NCBI RefSeq assembly: GCF_902167145.1
Contig: NC_050100.1
Span: 200,917,974-200,981,973 of the forward strand
Length of the DNA stretch: 64,000 nt
Source of the DNA: Zea mays
Taxonomy: Eukaryota > Streptophyta > Magnoliopsida > Poales > Poaceae
Direction: 5' to 3'
Positions 23,412 through 37,410 of the stretch are shown in pieces (position 1 is the first letter of the stretch; every line of letters starts with the position of its first letter). The translations under genes and the position numbers were made by a program. The notes below the pieces were generated by a model that was given only the letters and a program-made list of their open reading frames with translations, searched no databases and had not been told where the DNA came from.

Positions 23412-26400
23412 AATGGCCACACAACAGACATTTTTTTCAAAAATTGCATGAACGACCATTTTCAATAATACAGAAGGATAACACCTACAGATTTTTGATG
23501 AAGAAATGGTCTCAACCAGAAATCCAAGAATGCAATCTTTGGCAAGCAAACAAATGTGGGGTGAGGTGTACGAGCCTCTAGTCGACGATCAATAGCCACA
23601 CAACCCCCATTTTTGTCGACAATAGCATGAACAAACATTTTCAATAATACTGAAGGCTAACACCTACAGATTTTTGACCAAGAAATGGTCTCCCCTAGAA
23701 ATCCAAGGCTGTCGAAAAATGCATGAATGACCATTTCATTAATGCCGATGGCTAACCCCTACGGATTTTTACTAAGAAATTGTCTCCACCATAAATCCAA
23801 GAATGTGATCTATGAACAGGAAACATATGTGTTATCTGGTGTACGAGGCTCTGGTCGACGATTAGTGGCCACACAACCCCCATTTTTTCGAAAATATTAT
23901 GACCGACCATTTTCAAAAATACCAAAGGCTAACACCTACAGATTTTTGACCAAGAAATGGCCTCCACCAGAAATCCAAGAATGTGATATATGGCAAGGAA
24001 ACATATGTGGGGTGAGGTGTACGAGCCTCTGGTCGATGATCAATGGCCACACAACCCCTATTTTTGTCGAAAATAGCATGAATGACCATTTTCAATAATA
24101 CGGAAGGCCAACATCTACGGATTTTTGACCAAAAAATGGTCTCCACTAGAAATCCTAGAATGTGATCTATGGCAAGGAAACATATGTGGGGTGAAGTGTA
24201 CGAGCCTGTGGTCGATGATCAATGGCCACACAACCCCTATTTTTGTCGAAAATAGCATGAACGACCATTTTCAAAAGTACCTAAGGCTAACACCTACAAA
24301 TTTTTGACTAAGAAATGGTCTCCACCAGAAATCAAAGAATGCGATCTATGCAAAGGAAACATATGTGGGGTGAGGTGTATGAGACTCTGGTCGATGATCA
24401 ATGGCTACACAACCCCCATTTTTGTCGAAAATAGCCATGAACAACCATTTTCAATAATACTGAAGGCTAACACCTACGAATTTTTGACCAAAAAATGGTC
24501 TCTACCAGAAATCCAAGAATGTGGTATATGGCAAGGAAACATATGTGTGGGGAATTGTACGAGCCTCTGGTCGATGATCAATGGCCACACAACCCCTATT
24601 TTTTGTCGAAAATAGCATGAACGACCATTTTCAATAATACCGAAGGCTAACACCTATGGATTTTTGACCAATAAATGGTCTCCACCAGAAATCCAAGAAT
24701 GTGATCTATGGCAAGTAAACATATGTGGGGTGAAGTGTACGAGCCTCTGGTCGATGATAAATAGCCACACAACCCACATTTTTCTCGAAAATTGCATGGA
24801 CGACCATTTTAATAATACCGAAGGATAACACCTACGGATTTTTGACCAAGAAATGGATTCCACCAAAAATCCTAGAATGCAATATATGGCAAGCAAACAT
24901 ATGTGGGGTGACACAACCCCCATTTTTTCGAAAATAGCATGTACGACCATTTTCAATAATACCGAAGGCTAACACCTACGGATTTTTGACCAAAAATGGT
25001 CTCCAACAGATATCCAAAATTGTGATCTATGGTAAGGAAGCACATGTGGGGTCAGGTGTACGAGCCTATGGTCGATGATCAATGGCTACACAACCCCCAT
25101 TTTTGTCGAAAATAGCATGAACGACCATTTTCAATAATACCGAAGTCTGTCACCTACGGATTGTTGACCAAGAAATGGTCTCCACCAGAAATCCAAGAAT
25201 GTGATCTATCTCAAGGAAACATATGTGGGGTGAGGTCTACGAGCCTCTGGTAGATGACTAATGGCCACACAACCCCCATTTTTGTTGAAAATAGCATGAA
25301 CGACCATTTTCAATAATGCCGAAGGCTAACACATATAGATTTTTGACCAAAAATGGTCACCACCAAAAATCCAAGAATATGATCTTTGGTAAGGAAACAT
25401 ATGTGTGGACAGGTGTGCGAGCCTCTGGTCAATGATCAATGGCCACACAACCCTTATTTTTGTAGAAAATAGCCAAGAACGACCATTTTCAATAATACCG
25501 AAGGCTAACACCTACAGATTTTTCACCAAGAAATGGTCTCCATCAGAAATCCAACAATATGATCTTTGGTAAAGAAACATATGTGGGGTGAGGTGTACGA
25601 GCCTCTGGTCGATGATTAATGGCCACACAACCCCCATTTCTGTCGAAAATAGCCATGAACGACCATTTTTAATAAAACCGAAGAATAACACTTACATATT
25701 TTTGACCATGAAATGGTCTCTACCAAAAATCCAAGATTGTGATCTATGGCAAGAAACACACGGGGGGTCAGGTGTACGAGCCTCTGGTCGATCATTAATG
25801 GCCACACAACCCCCATTTTTGTTGAAAATAGCATGAACTACCATATTCAATAATACAGAAGGCTAACACCTACGGATTTGGTCTCCACCAGAAATCCAAG
25901 CATGTGATCTATGGCAATAAAACATATGTGGGATGAGGTGTACGAGCCTTTGGTCGATGATTAATGGCCACACAACCCCTATTTTTGTTGAAAATAGCAT
26001 GAACGACCATTTTCAATAATACCGAAGGATAACACCTACAATTTTTGACCAAGAAATGGTATCCAATAGAAATCCAAGAATGTGATCTATGGCAAGTAAA
26101 CATATGTGGGGATAGGTGTATGAGCCTCTCGTCATTGATCAATGGCCACACAACCCCCATTTTTTCAAAAATAGCATGAACGACCATTTTTAATAATACC
26201 GAAGGGTAACACCTACGAAATTTTTACCAAGAAATGGTCTCCACCAGAAATCCAAGATTGTGATCTATGGGAAGGAAACATTTGTGGGGTGAGTTGCACG
26301 AGCTTTTGGTCGATGATAAATGGCCACGCAACCCACATGTTTGTCGAAAATTGCATGGACGACCATTTTCAATAATACCGAAAGCTAACACCTACGGATT

Positions 26401-26598
26401 TTTTTATCAACAAATGGTCTCCACCAGAAATCCAAGAATGTGATCTATGGCAAGAAAACATATGTGGGGTGAGGTGTATGAGCCTCTGGTTGATGATCAA
26501 TGGCCACACAACCCGATTTTTTTCGAAAATAGCCATGAATGACCATTTTCAATAATACATAAGGCTAACACCTACAATTTTTGACCTAAAAATGGTCG
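23390..26598 (+). repeat. K180 array, middle copy, (+) block
   Basis: About 18 K180 monomers. The start (AACGAGCCTCTAGTCGATG, then CACACAACAGAC) corresponds to 40972 onward in the right copy, with the same following variants, such as CAATCTTTGGCAAGCAAAC near 23530. The end, AAAATGGTCGG joined to TTGGGATATAAAG, is the same K180/TR-1 joint seen at 19898-19906 and 44466-44482. Confidence 0.93.
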
Positions 26599-28704
26599 GT
26601 TGGGATATAAAGAATTCAAAACAATAGATCAGATTTTAAACCTCAAATGACGTTTCTATGATATTGACTGCATTGTATTCACATGAGTGAGTATTAGAGT
26701 ACAACTAGTGGATGAAGACATCATTGGGCTAGCTAATGACCTTTTGTGATACTAGGTTTCCTATAATCCCCTCTATCCAAGGCATACATAGATGCTGTTT
26801 ATGTCCACTCAAGTAAAACACTACACTTTATTATGCCACATTGTTTCTCAAAATAAAATAAAGACCATGGGAAATTTAGCCAAATTACATAAGAGATCTG
26901 TCCAAACATTGGTTAAGGTTGTAAGGCACCTTTTTTTCCATCATACAGTTGCTAAAAAGTTGGAATATAAAGAATTAAAACGAATAGACCAACTTTGAAA
27001 CTAAAAATAGTGTTTCTATGGTAATGAGGGCATTGTTTTTCGAATGAGAGGGTATTAGAGTACAACACACTGAATGAAGACATTAGTGGGCTAGCTAATG
27101 ACCTTTTGTGATAATATGTTTCCTATAATCCCCTCTATTCAAGGCATACTTAAACGGTGTTTATGTCTACTCAAGTAAAACACCACACATCAATTTGCAA
27201 TGTCGTTTCTCAAAATAAAATAAAGACCATGAAAATTTTAGCCAAATTGCGTGAGAGACCTATCCTAACATAGGTTAACGTTGTAAGGCACATTTTTTAA
27301 ACCATGCAAAAAGTCGGAATATAAAGAATTCAATACAATAGATAACCTTTTAAACTACAAATGACGTTTCCCTGATGTCAAGGGCATTGTATTAGCACGA
27401 GAGGGTATTAGAGTACAACTAGTGGATGAAGACGTCATTGGGCTAGCTAATGACCTTTTGTGATTCTAGGTTTCCTATAATCCCCTCTAGGTTTCCTATA
27501 ATCCCCTCTATTCAATATGCCACATCGTTTCTCAAAATAAAATAAAATATAAAATAGAGACCATGGAAAATTTAGCCAAATTGCATGAGTGAATTGTCCA
27601 AGCATAGGTTAAGGTTATAAGGCACCTTTTTCCACCATACAGATGATAAAAAGTTGGAATATAAATAATTCAATACAATAGATCAACTTTTAAACCACAA
27701 ATGATGTTTCCCTGATATCAAGGGCATTGTATTCGGACGAGAGGGTATTAGAGTACAACTAGTGGATGAAGACATTGTTGGGATAGATAATGACCTTTTG
27801 TGATACCAGGTTTCCTATAATCCTCTCTATTCAAGGCATACCTAGATGGTGTTTATGTCCACTCAAGTAAAACACCGCACATCATTATGCCACATCATTT
27901 CTCAAAATAAAATAAAATAAAGACCATGGAAAATTTAGCCAAATTGCGTGAGTGAACTGTCCATACATAGGTTAAGGTTGTAAGGCAATTTTTTTCCACC
28001 ATACATTTGTTAAAAAGTTGGAATATAAAGAATTCAAAATAATAGATTGCCTTTTAAACCTCAAATGACGTTTCTATGATATTGAGGGCATTGTAATCAC
28101 ACGAGAGGGTATTCGAGTACAACTAGTTGATGAAGACGTTATTGGGCTAGCCAATGACCTTTTGTGATACCAGGTTTCCTATAATCCCATTATTCAAGGC
28201 ATACCTAGATGGTGTTTATGTCCACTCAAGTAAAACATCACACATCATTATGCCACATCATTTCTCAAAATAAAATAAAGACCATGGGAAATTTAGCCAA
28301 ATTGCACGAGAGAACTTTCCAAACATAGGTTAAGGTTGTAAAGCACCTTTTTCCACCAAAAAGATGCTAATAAGTAGAAATATAAAGAATTCAAACCAAT
28401 AGATCACCTTTTAAACTAAAAAGGGTGTTTCCCTGATGTCAAGGGCATTGTATTCGCACGAGAGGGTATTAGAGTACAACTAGTGGATGAAGACATTATT
28501 GGGCTAGCTAATGACCTTTTGTAATACCAGGTTTCCTATAATCCCCTCTATTCAAGGCATACCTAGACGGTGTTTATGTCCACTCAAGAAAAACAACACA
28601 CGTCAATATGCCACATCATTTCTCAAAATAAAACAATGACCATGGAAAATTTAGCCAAATCGAGTGAGAGAACAATCCAAACATAGGTTAAGGTTGTAAG
28701 GCAC
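26599..28704 (+). repeat. TR-1 array, middle copy, (+) half
   Basis: About six TR-1 monomers. It is about 1 kb, or three monomers, shorter than the equivalent halves in the left copy (16789-19902) and right copy (44478-47540). It carries the same shortened monomer, with a tandem AGGTTTCCTATAATCCCCTC pair near 27468-27508. It ends at GTTGTAAGGCAC before the inversion scar. Confidence 0.92.
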
Positions 28705-28735
28705 GTTGGGCTAGTCGATGAAGACGTTATTGGGC
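28705..28735. other. TR-1 inversion scar, middle copy
   Basis: The bases GTTGGGCTAGTCGATGAAGA and what follows, up to TTGGGC, lie between a (+) TR-1 piece ending AAGGCAC and a (-) piece beginning AAAATTTTCCATGG. The same arrangement, including the unusual TCGATGAAGACG, is at 47541-47567 and, reverse-complemented, at 16787-16815. Confidence 0.88.
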
Positions 28736-31678
28736 AAAATTTTCCATGGTCTTTATTTTATTTTGAGAAAAGATGTAGCAAATTGATGTGTGGTGTTTTA
28801 CTTGATTGGACATAAACACAATCTAGTTACGCCTTGAATAGAAGGGATTATAGGAAACCTGGTATCACAAAAAGTTATTTGCTAGCCCAATAACGTCTTC
28901 ATCCTCTAGTTGTACTCTAATACCCTCTCGTGCGAATACAGTGCCCTCAATATCATAAAAACGTCATTTGTGGTTTAAAAGGTGATCTATTGTTTTGAAT
29001 TCTTTATATTCCAACTTTTTAGCAACCATATGGTGGAAAATGTGCCTTACAACTTTAACCTATATTTGGATAGTTCTCTCACTCAATTTGGCTAAATTTT
29101 CCATGGTCTTTATTTTATTGAGAAACAATGTGGCATATTAATATGTTGTGTTTTATTTGAGTAGACATAAACACCGTCTAGGTATGCCTTGAATAGAGGG
29201 GATTATAGGAAACCTGGTATCACAAAAGGTTATTAGCTAGCCCAATAACATCTTTATCCACAAGTTGTACTCTAATACCCTCTCGTGCGAATACAATGCC
29301 CTTGACATCTGGGAAACATCATTTTTAGTTTAAAAGGTGATCTATTGTTTTGAATTCTTTATATTCCTGCTTTTTAGCAACCATATAGTGGCAAAAAAGT
29401 GCCTTACAACCTTAACATATGTTTGGAAAGTTCTCACACACAATGGCTAAATTTCCCACGGTTTTTATTTTATTTTGAGAAGCGATGTGGCATATTGATG
29501 TGCGGTGTTTTACTTGAGTGGACACAAATACCATCTAGGTATGCATTAAATAGAGGAGATTATAGGAATCCCGCTATCACAAAAGGTCATTTGCTAGCCC
29601 AATAACGTCTTCATCCAATAGTTATACTCTAATACCGTCTCGTGTGAATACAATGTCCTCAATATTATAGAAACATCATTTGAGGTTTAAAAGGTGATCT
29701 ATTGTTTTGAATTCTTTATATTCCAACTTTTTCGCAACTGTATGGTGGAAAAAAGGTGCCTTACAACCTTAACCTATGTTTGGACAGTTCACTCACGTAA
29801 TTTGGCTAAATTTTCCATGGTCATTATTTTATTTTGAGAAACGATGTGGCATATTGATGTCTTTTGTTTTTCTTGAGTGGACATAAACACGACTAGGTAT
29901 GCCTTGAATAGAGGGGATTATAGGAAACCTGGTATCACAAAAGGTCATTAGCTAGCCCAATAATGTCTTCATCCACTGGTTGTACTTTAATACCCTCTCG
30001 TGTGAATACAATTCCGTCTATATCATAGAAACGACATTTGAGGTTTAAAAGGTGATATATTGTTTTGAATTCTTTATATTCCAACCTTTTATCATTTGTA
30101 TGGTGGAAAAAAGGTGCCTTACAACCGTAACTTATGTTTGGACAGATCTCACACGCAATTTGGATAAATTTCCCATGGTCTTTATTTTATTGAGAAACGA
30201 TGTGGCAAAATGATGTGCGGTGTTTTACTTGAGTGGACATAAACACCATCTAGGTATGCCTTGAATAGAGGGGACTATAGGAAACCTGGTATCACAAAAG
30301 GTCATTAGCTAGCCCAATAACGTCTTCATCCACTAGTTGTACTCTAATACCGTCTCATGTGAATACAATGCCCTCAATATCATAGAAACGTCATTTGAGG
30401 TTTAAAAGGTGATCTATTGTTTTGAATTCTTTATATTCCAACTTTTTCGCAATTGTATGGTGGAAAAAAGGTGCCTTACAACCTTAACCTATGTTTGTAT
30501 AGTTCACTCACGTAATTTGGCTAAACTTTCCAAGGTCATTATTTTATTTTGAGAAATAATGTGGCATATTGATGTGTTTTGTTTTTCTTGAGTGGACATA
30601 AACACCGTCTAGGTATGCCTTGAATAGAGGGGATTATAGGAAACCGGGAATCACAAAATGTCATTTGCTAGCCCAATGATGTCTTCATCCACTAGTTGTA
30701 CTCTAATACCCTCACGTGTAATTACAATGCCCTTGACATCAGGGAAACGTCATTTGTGGTATAAAAGGTGATCTATTGTTTTGAATTCTTTATATTCCAA
30801 CTTTTTAGCAATTGTACGGTGCAAAAAAGGTGCCTTACAACATTAACCTATATTCGGACAGTTCTCTCACGCAATTTGGCTAAATTTCCCATAGTCTTTT
30901 TTTTTATTTTGAGAATGGTGTGGCATAATGATGTATGGTGTTATACTTGAGTGGACATAAACACCATTTAGGTATGCCTTGAATAGAGAGGATTATTGGA
31001 AACATGGTATCACAAAAGTCATTAGCTAGAGAAATAACGTCTTCATCTACTAGTTGCACTCTAATACCCTCTCATGCGAATATAGTGCCCTCAAAATCAT
31101 AGAAACGTCATTTGCGGTTTAAAAGGTGATCTATTGTTTGAATTCTCTATATTCCAACTTTTTAGCAATGGTATGGTGGAAAAAATGTGCCTTACAACCA
31201 TAACCTATGTTTGGACAGTTCTCTCATTCAATTTGGGTAAATTTTCCATGGTCATTATTTTATTTTGAGAAACGATGTGGCATATTGATGTGTTTTTCTT
31301 GTGTGGACATAAACACCATCTAGGTATGCCTTGAATAGAGGGGATTATAGGAAACCTGGTATCACAAAAGGTCATTAGCTACCCCTATAACGTCTTCATC
31401 CACTAGTAGTACTCTAATATCCTCTCGTGCGAATACAATGCCCTTGACATCAGGGAAACATCATTTTTAGTTTAAAAGATGACCTATTGTTTTGAATTTT
31501 TTATATTCCTACTTATTAGCAACTATTTGGTGGGAAGAAGATTCCTTACAACCTTAACCTATGTTTGGACAGTTCTCTCGTGCAATTTGGCTAAATTTTC
31601 CATGGTCTTTATTTTATTTTGAGAAACGATGTGGCATAATGATGTGCGATGTTTTACTTGAGTGGACATAAACACATC
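28736..31678 (-). repeat. TR-1 array, middle copy, (-) half
   Basis: About eight TR-1 monomers on the minus strand. It matches 47568-51203 directly and the left (+) half in inverted orientation. The site equivalent to the retrotransposon insertion is intact at about 29165-29185 (CACCG at 29172-29176), so this copy is empty. Confidence 0.93.
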
Positions 31679-31701
31679 AAAAAGAGTTTAAGTTTATGTG
31701 T
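31679..31701. other. TR-1/K180 junction linker, middle copy
   Basis: The bases AAAAAGAGTTTAAGTTTATG and flanks between the two satellites are the reverse complement of the linker near 8686-8709, with one short change (AAAAAG for AATATG). Confidence 0.8.
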
Positions 31702-34700
31702 GTTGTGTGGCCATTGATCATCGACCAGAGGCTCGTACACCTCACCCCACAAATGCTTCCTTGCCATAGATCATATTCTTGGATTTTTGGTGGAGACCGT
31801 TTCATGGTTAAAATCCGTAGGTGTTAGCCTTCTGAATTATTGAAAATGGTCGTTCATGGCTATTTTCGGCAAAATTGAAGGTTGTGTGGCCATAGATCAT
31901 CGATTGGATGCTCCTACACATCACCCCACATATGTTTCCTTGCCATAGATCACATTCTTCGTTTTCTGGTGGAGACCATTTTTTGGCCAAAAATCCGTTG
32001 GTGTTAGCCTTCGGTATTATTGAAAATGGTCCTTCATGCTATTTCAACAAAAATGGGAGTTGTGTGCCCATTGATCATTGACCAAAGCCTTGTACATCTC
32101 ACCCCACGTATGTTTCCGTGCCATAGATCACATTCTTGGTTTTCAGGTGGACACCATTTCTTGGTCAAAAATCAGTAGGTGTTAGCCTTCGGTATTATTA
32201 AAAATGTTCGTTCATGCAATTTTCGACAAAAATGGGGGTTGTGTGGCCATTGATCATCGACCAGTTGCTCATACACCTGGCCCCACATATGTTTCATTGC
32301 CATAGATCACATTCTTGGATTTCTAGTGGAGACCATTTCTTGGTAAAAAATCCATAGGTGTTAGCCTTCGGTATTATTGAAAATGGTCGTTCATGCTATT
32401 TTCGACAAAAATAGTGGTTGTGTGGCCATTGATCATCGACAAGAGGCTCGTACACCTCACCCCACATATGTTTCTATGCCATAGATCACATTTTTGGAAT
32501 TTTGGTGGAGATAATTTATTGGTCAAAAATCCGTAATGTTAGCCTTTAGCATTATTGAAAATGGTCGTTGATGCAATTTTCGGCAAAAATAAGGGTTGTG
32601 TGGCCATTGATCATCGACTAGAGGCTCGTAGACCTCACCCCACATATGTTTCCTTCCCATAGATCACAATCTTATATATCTGGTGGAGACAATTTCTTTG
32701 TCAAAAATCCGTAGGTGTTAGCCTTCAGTATTATTGAAAATGGTCGTTCATGCTATTTTTGACAAGAATGGGGGTTGTGTGGCCATTGACCATCGACCAG
32801 AGGCTCATACACCACACCCCACATATGTTTCCTTTCTAGAGATCACATTCTTGCATTTCTGGAGGTGACCATATCTTGGTCAATAATCTATAGGTGTTAG
32901 CCTTTGTTATTATTGAAAATGGTCGTTCATGCTATTTTCGAGAAAAATGGGGATTGTGGGTCCACTTATCATCGACCAGAGGCTCGTACATCTCACCCCA
33001 CATATGTTTCCTTGCTATAGATAAAATTCTTGGATTTTTCGTGGAGACCATTTCTTGGTCAAAAATCCGTAGGTGTTTGCCTTCAGTGTCATTGAATATG
33101 GTCGTTCATGGCTATTTTTAACAAAAATGGGGGTTGTGTGGCCATTGATCATCGACAAGAGGCTCATACACCTCACCCCACATATGGTTCCTTGCCATAG
33201 ATCACATTCTTGTATTTCTGGTGGAGACCATTTCTTGGTCAAAAATCCGTAGGTGTTAGCCTTCGGTATTATTGAAAATGGTCGTTCATGGCTATTTTCA
33301 TCAAAAATGGGGGTTGTGTTGCCATTGATCATCAACCAGAGGCTCGTACATCTCACCCAACATATGTTTCCTTGTCATAGATCGCATTCTTGGATTTCTA
33401 GTGGAGACCATTTCTGGGTCAAAAATTCGTAGGCGTTAGCCTTCGGTATTATTGAAAATGGTCGTTCATGGCTATTTTCGACAAAATTGGGGGTTGTGTG
33501 GCCATCTATCATCGACCAGAGGATCGTACACCTCACCCCACATATGTTTCCTTGCCATAGATCACATGCTTCGATTTTTGGTGAAGACCATTTCTTGGGC
33601 AAAAATCCGATCACATTCTTGGATTTTGGTGGAGACCATTTCTTGGTCAAAAATCCGTATGTGTTTGCCTTCAGTGTCATTGAATATGGTCGTTCATGGC
33701 TATTTTTGACAAAAATGGGGTTGTGTGGCCATTGATCATCGACCAGAGGCTCATACACCTCACCCCACATATGTTTCCTTGCCATAGATCACATTCTTGG
33801 ATTTATGGTGGAGACCATTTCTTCGTCAAAAATTCGTAGGTGTTAGCCTTCAGTGTCATTGAAAATGGTCGTTCTTGGCTATTTTCGACAAAAATGGGGG
33901 TTGTGTGGCCATTGATCATCGACCAAAGGCTCGTACACCTCACCCCACATATGTTTCCTTGCCAAAGATCACATTCTTGGATTTATGGTGGAGACCATTT
34001 CTTGGTCAAAAATTCGTAGGTGTTAGCCTTTGGTATTATTGAAAATGGTCGTTCATGGCTATTTTCGACAAAAATGGGGGTTGTATGGCCATTGATCATC
34101 GACCAGAGGCTCGTACACCTCACCCCACATATGTTTCCTTGCCATAGATCACATTCTTGATTTATAGTGGAGACCATTTCTTGGTCAAAAATCTGTAGGT
34201 GTTAGCCTTCGGTATTATTGAAAATCGTCGTTCATGGCTATTTTCGACAAAAATGGGGGTTGTGTGGCCATTGATCATTGACTAGAGGCTCGTACAACTC
34301 ACCCCACATATGTTTCCTTGCCATAGATCACATTCTTGGATTTCTGGTGGAGACCATTTCTTGGTCAAAAATCCGTAGGTGTTAGCCTTCGGTATTATTG
34401 AAAATGGCCGTTCAAGGCTATTTTCGACAAAAATGGGGGTTGTGTTGCCATTGATCATCGACCAGAGGCTCGTACACCTCACCCCACATATGTTTCCTTG
34501 CCATAGATCGTATTCTTGGATTTCTAGTGGAGACAATTTCTTGGTCAAATATCCGTAGGTGTTAGCCTTCGGTATTATTGAAAATGACCGTTCATGGCTA
34601 TTTTCGACAAAAATGGGGGTTGTGTTTCCATTGATCATCAACCAGAGGCTCGTACACCTCACCCCACATATGTTTCCTTGCCATAGATTGCATTCTTGGA

Positions 34701-34904
34701 TTTCTAGTGGAGACCATTTCTTGGTCAAAAATCCGATCACATTCTTGGATTTATGGTGGAGACCATTTCTTGGTCAAAAATCCGATCACACTCTTTTCTA
34801 GCCATCGACCAGAGGCTCGTACACCTCACCCCACATATGTTTCCTTGCCATAGATCACATTCTTGATTTACAGTGGAGACCATTTCTTGGGCAAAAATCC
34901 GTAG
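31702..34904 (-). repeat. K180 array, middle copy, (-) block
   Basis: About 18 K180 monomers. The first part follows the right copy but skips about 1 kb (31750 continues as 52240). From about 33100 it becomes more uniform, carries GGCTATTTTC with a full C, and forms one arm of a palindrome with 34905-36660. Short deletion monomers joined as AAAAATCCGATCACA occur near 33605, 34733 and 34787. Confidence 0.92.
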
Positions 34905-36670
34905 GTGAGGTGTACGAGCCTCTTGTCGATGATAAATGGCCACACAACCCCCATTTTTGTTAAAAATAGCCATGAACGACCATATTCAATGACACTGAAG
35001 GCAAACACATACGGATTTTTGACCAAGAAATGGAATCCACCATAAATCCAAGAATGTGATCGGATTTTTGCCCAAGAAATGGTCTTCACCAAAAATTGAA
35101 GCATGTGATCTATGGCAAGGAAACATATGTGGGGTGAGGTGTACGATCCTCTGGTCGATGATCAATGGCCACACAACCCCCAATTTTGTCGAAAATAGCC
35201 ATGAACGACCATTTTCAATAATACCGAAGGCTAACACCTAGAGATTTTTTACCAAGAAAATGTCTCCACTAGAAATGCAAGAATGTGATCTATGGCAAGG
35301 AAACATATGTTGGGTGAGGTGTATGAGCCTCTGGTTGATGATCAATGGCCACACAACGCCCATTTTTGTCGAAAATAGCCATGAACGACCATTTTCAATA
35401 ATACCGAAGGCTAACGCCTACGGATTTTTGACCAAGAAAATGTCTCCACTAGAAATGCAAGAATGCAATCTATGGCATGGAAACATATGTGGGGTGAGGT
35501 GTACGAGCCTCTGGTTGATGATCAATGGCAACACAACCCCCATTTTTGTCGAAAATAGCCATGAACGGCCATTTTCAATAATACCGAAGGCTAACACCTA
35601 CGGATATTTGACCAAGAAATCGTCTACACTAGAAATCCAAGAATACGATCTATGGCAAGGAAACATATGTGGGGTGAGGTGTACGAGCCTCTGGTCGATG
35701 ATTAATGGCAACACAACTCCCATTTTGTCGAAAATAGCCATGAATGGCCATTTTCAATAATACCCAAGGCTAACACCGACGGATTTTTGACCAAGAAATG
35801 GTCTCCACCAAAAATCCAAGAATGTGATCTATGGCTAGGAAACATATGTGGGGTGAGGTGTAGGAGCCTCTGGTCGATGATCAATGGCCACACAACCCCC
35901 ATTTTTGTCGAAAATAGCCATGAACGACCATTTTCAATAATACCGAAGGCTAACACCTACGGATTTTTGACCAAGAAATGGTCTGCACCATAAATCGAAG
36001 AATGTGATCTATGGCAAGAAAACATATGTGGGGTGAGGTGTACGAGCCTCTGGTCGATGATCAATGCCCACACAACCCCCATTTTTGTCGAAAATAGCCA
36101 TGAACGACCATTTTCAATAATACCGAAGGCAAACACCTATGAATTTTTGACCAAGAAATGGTCTCCACCATAAATCCAAGAATGTGATCTATGGCAAGGA
36201 AACATATGTGGGGTGAGGTGTACGAGCCTCTGGTCGATGATCAATGGCCACACAACCCCCATTTTTCTCAAAAATAGCCATGAACGACCATTTTCAATAA
36301 TACCGAAGGCTAACACCTACGAATTTTTGACCAAGAATTGGTCTCCACTAGAAATCCAAGAATGCGATCTATGACAAGGAAACATATGTTGGGTGAGGTG
36401 TACGAGCCTCTGGTTGATGATCAATGGCAACACAACCCCCATTTTTGATGAAAATAGCCATGAACGACCATTTTCAATAATACCGAAGGCTAACGCCTAC
36501 GGATTTTTGACCAAGACATGGTCTCCACCAGAAATCCAAGAATGTGATCTATGGCAAGGAACCATATGTGGGGTGAGGTGTATGAGCCTCTAGTCGATGA
36601 TCAATGGCCACACAACCCCCATTTTTGTTAAAAATAGCCATGAACGACCATTTTCAATAATATCGAAGGC
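34905..36670 (+). repeat. K180 array, palindrome arm
   Basis: About ten K180 monomers in (+) orientation. The switch point is GTAGGTG/AGGTGTACGAGCC at 34901-34912, sharing the bases GGTG. Positions 36390-36650 pair with 33115-33420 and 34950-35110 pair with about 34680-34850, so the block mirrors the preceding 1.8 kb. It ends at TATCGAAGGC before another switch. Confidence 0.9.
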
Positions 36671-37410
36671 TTTTGGACAAAAATGGGGGTTGTGCGGCCA
36701 TTGATCATCGACCAGAGGCACGTACACTTCACCCAACGTATGTTTTCTTGCCATAGATCACATTCTTGGATTTTTGATGGAAACCATTTCTTGGTCAAAA
36801 ATCCATAGGTGTTAGCCTTCGTTATTATTGAAAATGGTCGTTCAAGCTATTTTCGACTAAAATGGGGGTTCTGTAGCCATTGATCATCGACCAATTACTC
36901 GTACACCTCACCCCACATATGTTTCCTTGCCATAGGTCAAATTCTTTGATTTCTGGTGGAGACCATTTCTTGGTCAAAAATTTGTAGCCTTTGGTATTAT
37001 TGAAAATGGTCGTTCATGGCTATTTTCGACAAAAATGGGGGTCGTGTGGCCATTGATCATTGACCAGAGGCTCGTTCACCTCACACCACATATGTTTCCT
37101 TGCCATAGATCATATTCTTGGTTTTCTGGTGGAGACCATTTCTTGGTCAAAAATCCGTAGGTGCTAGCCTTCAGTATTATTGAAAATGGTCGTTCATGGC
37201 TATTTTCGACAAAAATGGGGGTTGTGTGGCCATTGATCATTGACCAAAGGCTCGTTCACCTCACCCCACATATGGTTCCTTGCCATATATCATATTCTTG
37301 GATTTTTGGTGGAGACCAGTTCTTGGTCAAAAATTCGTAGGTGTTTGCCTTCGGTATTATTGAAAATGGTCGTTAATGCTATTTTCAACAAAAATAGGTG
37401 TTGGGTGGCC
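36671..37410 (-). repeat. Short inverted K180 block
   Basis: About four K180 monomers on the minus strand between two (+) blocks. The last monomer (37330-37410, ending AGGTGTTGGGTGGCC) is an inverted copy of about 6060-6150 in the left copy, which carries the same GGCCACCCAACACC variant. The switch to (+) comes at 37411 within AAGAAATCCAAGAAATGGCC. Confidence 0.88.
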
